This document shows positions 60,381 through 64,000 of a stretch of DNA of 64,000 nt, piece after piece. Position 1 is the stretch's first letter, and each line of letters opens with the position of its first letter. The notes under the pieces were generated by a model. That model was not told where the DNA came from. It searched no databases and was given only the letters and a program-made list of their open reading frames with translations. Source of the stretch: Neoroseomonas eburnea (GTDB taxonomy: Bacteria; Pseudomonadota; Alphaproteobacteria; Acetobacterales; Acetobacteraceae); NCBI RefSeq assembly GCF_018129005.1, contig NZ_JAAEDL010000002.1:141897-205896 (forward strand). The letters are read 5' to 3'. Both the position numbers and the translations under genes were made by a program.

Positions 60381-61184
60381 TTAGTCGAAGCTCGTGGCCC
60401 GGCGGATGTCCACCCCCAGGGTGACGAGCTCCACCCCGATCCGCTCCAGCGAAGCGACATCGTGCTGCCCGCCGAACATGGTGGCGCTGACGACGGAGAG
60501 CCCATCCGCCCCGTGTTCCGCCACCGGCGCCGAGAGGGTGGTGACACCCAGCACGTAGTGGCCCTCATCCAACGCCCAGCCGCGGCGGCGGGTGTCCTCC
60601 ACCTGCATGAGGAAGGCCTCGAAGCTGAACGGGCGCTGCCAGCGCAACCCTTCGAAGCGCCGCCGCAGCTCCGCTTCCGGCATGCCGCCGAAGGCGCCGG
60701 CGACGCGCCCCATGGCGCCGATCAGCAGCGGCAGGCGCTGCCCGACGCCCATGCGGATGCGCATCACCTGGTCGCTCTCCGCCACCTGCGTCAGCACCAT
60801 GCGATCCGGGCCGGCGGGCCGCCACAGCGACACCGTCACCCCGTGGCGGAGCGCGAGTTGCCGCATCATCGGCAGCACGTGCGTGAGTTCAGCCCCCTTC
60901 GCGAAGGCGGCGCGCGCCAGGTCCACGAGGCCGAAGTCGAGCGCGTAGGTCTTCGCCTCCGCATCGAAGCGGACCAGTTCCCCCTGCGCCAGCGTGCGCA
61001 GGATGTTGAAGCAGGTGGAGGTGTTCAGGCCGAGCGCACGCGCCAGCGGCGTGACCCCCAGCGGCGCCGGCGCGGCGGCGAGGTGTTGAAGGATGCGGAT
61101 CGCGGCCGCCACGGCGGGAACCTCCGCCCTGGCGGCAGGGGGCCGTTCGGCCACCCCGACCATCTCCTGCCCGTCCATCCTCAT
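60381..61184 (-). CDS. IclR-family transcription regulator
   Basis: 267 aa. HTH (LGVTPLARALGLNTSTCFNI, LRTLAQGELVRFDAEAKTYA) and effector-binding domain (LRHGVTVSLWRPAGPDRMVL, GWALDEGHYVLGVTTLSAPV). It is placed between the ligase operon and the divergent acyl-CoA dehydrogenase gene, so it probably regulates both. Confidence 0.94.
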   Translation of the reverse strand: MRMDGQEMVGVAERPPAARAEVPAVAAAIRILQHLAAAPAPLGVTPLARALGLNTSTCFNILRTLAQGELVRFDAEAKTYALDFGLVDLARAAFAKGAELTHVLPMMRQLALRHGVTVSLWRPAGPDRMVLTQVAESDQVMRIRMGVGQRLPLLIGAMGRVAGAFGGMPEAELRRRFEGLRWQRPFSFEAFLMQVEDTRRRGWALDEGHYVLGVTTLSAPVAEHGADGLSVVSATMFGGQHDVASLERIGVELVTLGVDIRRATSFD

Positions 61185-61259
61185 CCCCGCTCACGGATCG
61201 CTTGCAAGAATGGTATTCCTTCCACAGAATGTCCAGAACAACGGTGAGGAAACGCCCTG

Positions 61260-62438
61260 GTGATCCCGCGAACCCTCTTTTCCGAAGAGCACACGCTCTT
61301 TCGCGAGCAGGTGCGGCGCTTCGTCGAGCGTGAACTCACGCCCCACCACGCCGCCTGGGAAGAAGCCGGCGTCGTCCCGCGCGAGGCCTGGCGCAAGGCC
61401 GGCGCCGCCGGGCTGCTCTGCTGCAACATCCCCGAGGAATACGGCGGCATGGGAGGGGATTTCCTGCACAGCGCCATCGTCATCGAGGAGATGTCCCGCG
61501 CCGGCGTGACCGGCCCGGCCTTCTCGCTGCACTCGGACATCGTCGCCCCCTACCTGCTGCACTACGGCACCGAGGCGCAGAAGCGCCACTGGCTGCCCCG
61601 CATGGCGCAGGGCGACGCGCTGGCGGCCGTCGCCATGACCGAGCCGCAGGGCGGCAGCGACCTGCAGGCCATCCGCACCACCGCGCTGCGCGACGGCGAC
61701 GACTACGTCATCAGGGGCCAGAAGATCTACATCACCAATGCGCAGGGCGCCGACGTGATCGTGGTCGCCGCCAAGACCGACCCGTCGGCGCGGGCCAAGG
61801 GCATCAGCCTGATCCTGGTCGAGACCGGCCGCCCCGGCTTCGCGCGCGGCAAGCCGCTCAAGAAGGTCGGCTGCAAGGCGATGGACACCTCCGAGTTGTT
61901 CCTCGACGAGGTGCGCGTGCCGGTCTCGAACCTGCTCGGGGAGGAAGGGCGCGGCTTCTTCCAGCTCATGACGGAACTCGCGCAGGAACGCCTGGTGCAG
62001 GCGGTGCGCGCCGTCGCGGCCGCCGAGGCGGCGCTGCAATGGACCATCGACTACACCACGGGCCGCAACGCCTTCGGGCAGACCGTCGCGGATTTCCAGA
62101 ACACCCAGTTCCGCCTGGCGGAGATGCGCGCCGAGATCGCCGTGCATCGCGTCTATGTGGATCGCTGCATGGAGGTGCATCTGGAAGGGCGGCTCGATGC
62201 CGTGGATGCGGCGATCGCCAAGATGCAGGCCACGGAGCTGCAGGGCCGCGTGATGGACCGCTGCGTCCAGCTCCATGGCGGCGCCGGCTACATGTGGGAA
62301 TACCCGATCGCCCGCGCCTGGGCGGATGCGCGCATGGCGCGCATCGCCGGCGGTTCGGTCGAGGTGATGAAGCAGATCATCGCCCGCAGCATCCTGCCCA
62401 AGCAGGAGCGGCGGCGCGACAGGTCGCAGGCGGCGTGA
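61260..62438 (+). CDS. Acyl-CoA dehydrogenase
   Basis: 392 aa, GTG start with GAGG upstream. ALAAVAMTEPQGGSDLQAIR (FAD-binding motif 1), YVIRGQKIYITNAQGADVIV, a middle KKVGCKAMDTSELFLDEVRV, and C-terminal CVQLHGGAGYMWEYPIARAW. It introduces the double bond into acyl-CoA, probably of the acid activated by the nearby ligase. Confidence 0.96.
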   Translation: MIPRTLFSEEHTLFREQVRRFVERELTPHHAAWEEAGVVPREAWRKAGAAGLLCCNIPEEYGGMGGDFLHSAIVIEEMSRAGVTGPAFSLHSDIVAPYLLHYGTEAQKRHWLPRMAQGDALAAVAMTEPQGGSDLQAIRTTALRDGDDYVIRGQKIYITNAQGADVIVVAAKTDPSARAKGISLILVETGRPGFARGKPLKKVGCKAMDTSELFLDEVRVPVSNLLGEEGRGFFQLMTELAQERLVQAVRAVAAAEAALQWTIDYTTGRNAFGQTVADFQNTQFRLAEMRAEIAVHRVYVDRCMEVHLEGRLDAVDAAIAKMQATELQGRVMDRCVQLHGGAGYMWEYPIARAWADARMARIAGGSVEVMKQIIARSILPKQERRRDRSQAA

Positions 62439-62493
62439 ACGGAACCTCCGCGACCGGCATCCGGCGCGGACGGACCATGAGGGAGAACCAGGA

Positions 62494-63468
62494 ATGACCG
62501 AGCTTCTCCGTCGACGGGCGCTGCTTGCGGCCCCTGCCGTGCTGCTCGCCCCACCGGCCGGGGCGCGGCCGCGCTATCCCGGCCAGCAGGCGGTGACGAT
62601 CGTGCTGCCCTATACGCCGAGCGGGCTGCCGACGCTGCTCGGCAACATGATGACGCAGGGGCTGGCACAGCGGCTCGGCGGCAGCTTCGTCGCCGACTAC
62701 CGGCCGGGGGCCTCGACCTCGATCGGCGCGCGCCAGGTCGCGCGGGCGCGGCCGGATGGGACCACGCTGCTGATGGGCAGCGTCACCACCTTCACCGTGG
62801 TGCCGCATGTCATCCGCAACCCCGGCTACGATCCGCTGGCCGACTTCGACCACCTGACGATGATCGGCAACACTCTGTCGATGCTGATCGGCCATCCGCG
62901 CTGGACCGACCTCGCCGCGGTGGTGGCGGAGGCGCGGCGCCGGCCCGGCGAGCTGAGCTACGCGACCTTCGGCAATGGCTCCAGCGCGCATCTCGTGATG
63001 CTGGACTTCCTGCGGCGCGCCGGCATCGAGATGCTGCACGTGCCCTTCGGCGGCTCCGGCCCGGCGATCACGGAGATCCTGGCCGGGCGCGTGGACGTCA
63101 TGTTCTCCACCTTCGCCTCGGCCAGGCCGCATGTGGAGGCCGGGCGCCTGCGCGGCTTCGGCGTGCCGAGCGCGGCGCGGGTCCGCTCCATGCCGGAGAT
63201 CCCGACGATGATCGAGCAGGGCTACGAGGGCTTCACCTTCGACGCCTGGCTGAGCGTCGCGGCGCCCGCGGGGACGCCGGAACCGATCCGCACGGTCCTG
63301 GAGGCCGCCTTCATCGAGACCTTCGCCGATACGGACAACCGGGCGCGGCTCGCGGGGCTGGGGCTTGAACCCTCGCCGCCTGGCGCGGCGGCCGTGCGTG
63401 AGAGCATCCGGCGCAACCTCGCACTCAACCGGGAGCTGCTGGCGCAGGCCGGGGTGACGCCGGAATAG
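62494..63468 (+). CDS. Bug/TctC-family substrate-binding protein, second copy
   Basis: 324 aa. Basic N-terminus (LLRRRALLAAPAVLLAPPAG) and QAVTIVLPYTPSGLPTLLGN, then GARQVARARPDGTTLLMGSV, LSYATFGNGSSAHLVMLDFL and VPFGGSGPAITEILAGRVDV. It is 55 bases after the acyl-CoA dehydrogenase, so they share a transcript. Likely the sensor or carrier for the substrate of this cluster. Confidence 0.93.
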   Translation: MTELLRRRALLAAPAVLLAPPAGARPRYPGQQAVTIVLPYTPSGLPTLLGNMMTQGLAQRLGGSFVADYRPGASTSIGARQVARARPDGTTLLMGSVTTFTVVPHVIRNPGYDPLADFDHLTMIGNTLSMLIGHPRWTDLAAVVAEARRRPGELSYATFGNGSSAHLVMLDFLRRAGIEMLHVPFGGSGPAITEILAGRVDVMFSTFASARPHVEAGRLRGFGVPSAARVRSMPEIPTMIEQGYEGFTFDAWLSVAAPAGTPEPIRTVLEAAFIETFADTDNRARLAGLGLEPSPPGAAAVRESIRRNLALNRELLAQAGVTPE

Positions 63469-63973
63469 CCGGGCCGGGACCGTGGTGCCCACGATGCTCG
63501 CCATCGGTCGCTTCGTGGCTCGACCCTCGGCGACCAGCGCGGAAGCCTGGGCAACGCGGCGCCCCTCGCGCATGCCGCCACCAGCGCGTGCGCCCCTTCA
63601 CGCCGCCGCATGGGCGGCGAAGGGAATGATGCCAACGGCCGCTATTCGCGACCGCTGGCATGGGGCTTTTCGTGCCCTCAGGCGCCGGGCGCAAACCACC
63701 GGTCTGCTTGGCTTCGCGGGACCACCGGCGGGCCGCATTCCGAATTCCCGGTCACCTTGCAAGGCAAGGTGGCTGGGTGCCCGTCGCGGCCTCGGCAGCG
63801 TCAGGAACTCGTCCGCTGGTATGACAGCGAATCGCTGATCGGCGACCCTTCCCCCGCTGGCTGATGGCCTTCGATAGGCATCCGCCGCCGAAGCGCCAGC
63901 CCCTGGACTGGACGCGATGGGGGATGGCTTGATGGCCATTCTGTGCAGCGAGTGCAGAAGCGAGGGGAGCGCC
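63469..63973. other. Intergenic region, no gene recognised
   Basis: About 500 bases with no recognisable product on either strand. Open frames exist on both strands but lack ribosome-binding sites and family patterns. The region resembles other eroded spacers of the window. Confidence 0.4.
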
Positions 63974-64000
63974 ATGCGCATGTCCGTCCTTTCTCCCTGC
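63974..64000 (+). CDS. Possible start of the next gene (cut by window end)
   Basis: ATG at 63974 with GAGGGGAG just upstream (63962-63969) opens MRMSVLSPC before the window ends. Too short to identify. Confidence 0.3.

Overview
The window is about 70% GC throughout. Gene content and protein style point to an alphaproteobacterium, most likely in the Acetobacteraceae (Roseomonas-like): an RcGTA-type tail tip in the prophage, two Bug/TctC periplasmic binding proteins with acyl-CoA genes, and PepSY/cytochrome b561 and IclR/LysR modules. No rRNA or tRNA gene was seen, so the assignment rests on protein resemblance only.

Region 1 (1 to about 26.6 kb) is the late half of a siphovirus-type prophage. 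The order is DNA methyltransferase tail, ParB-methyltransferase, small genes, small and large terminase, portal, U35 prohead protease, HK97 capsid, head-tail connectors, tail terminator, tail tube, a frameshifted tail-assembly chaperone, a tape measure with a lytic transglycosylase domain, then four genes resembling the RcGTA tail tip (DUF2460, DUF2163, NlpC/P60, long host-specificity protein). A DUF2793 fibre-like protein and a lysis cassette (membrane protein, GH24 endolysin, overlapping spanins) follow. An AT-rich foreign insert with one reverse-strand gene sits between terminase and portal and replaces the last residues of the terminase. Integrase, repressor and the left end lie outside the window.

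Region 2 (26.6-33.2 kb) holds transposon debris around an intact four-gene operon: a KAS III-like ketoacyl synthase, an MlaC-like periplasmic protein, and a LolD/MacB-type ATPase and permease. This looks like a lipid-making and lipid-exporting unit and is the most interesting possible new system here. An IS110 fragment lies upstream. An intact IS3 element, inserted in an IS256 fragment that adjoins an IS1380 fragment, lies downstream.

Region 3 (33.2-44 kb) has an MFS transporter; a regulatory and redox block with three small PepSY-type proteins, a cytochrome b561 and an OmpR-type two-component system; a Crp/Fnr regulator divergent from a DUF6448 protein; a hemerythrin-like protein; and a membrane-fusion protein, FtsX permease and ATPase exporter of DevBCA type. 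GCTGAC repeats upstream of the PepSY genes may be the response regulator sites.

Region 4 (44-53.2 kb) is a patchwork: a stand-alone HsdR_N nuclease-like gene, a chimeric ferric-reductase/ModA reading frame, TauE/SafE, a frameshifted YqeB-like pseudogene, a FluC-FluC-DUF190 fluoride operon, a cation-efflux remnant, an RpiR regulator with MFS transporter, a frameshifted XRE regulator and a UbiE-like methyltransferase.

Region 5 (53.2-64 kb) begins with a LysR-MFS divergent pair bracketed by two copies of a palindromic repeat. It ends with an acyl-CoA catabolic cluster (IclR, AMP-dependent ligase, CaiB transferase, acyl-CoA dehydrogenase, two Bug/TctC binding proteins, thiolase remnant) arranged around the IclR gene. 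Start codons were chosen from ribosome-binding sites, overlaps and domain starts, and several differ from the longest possible frame.
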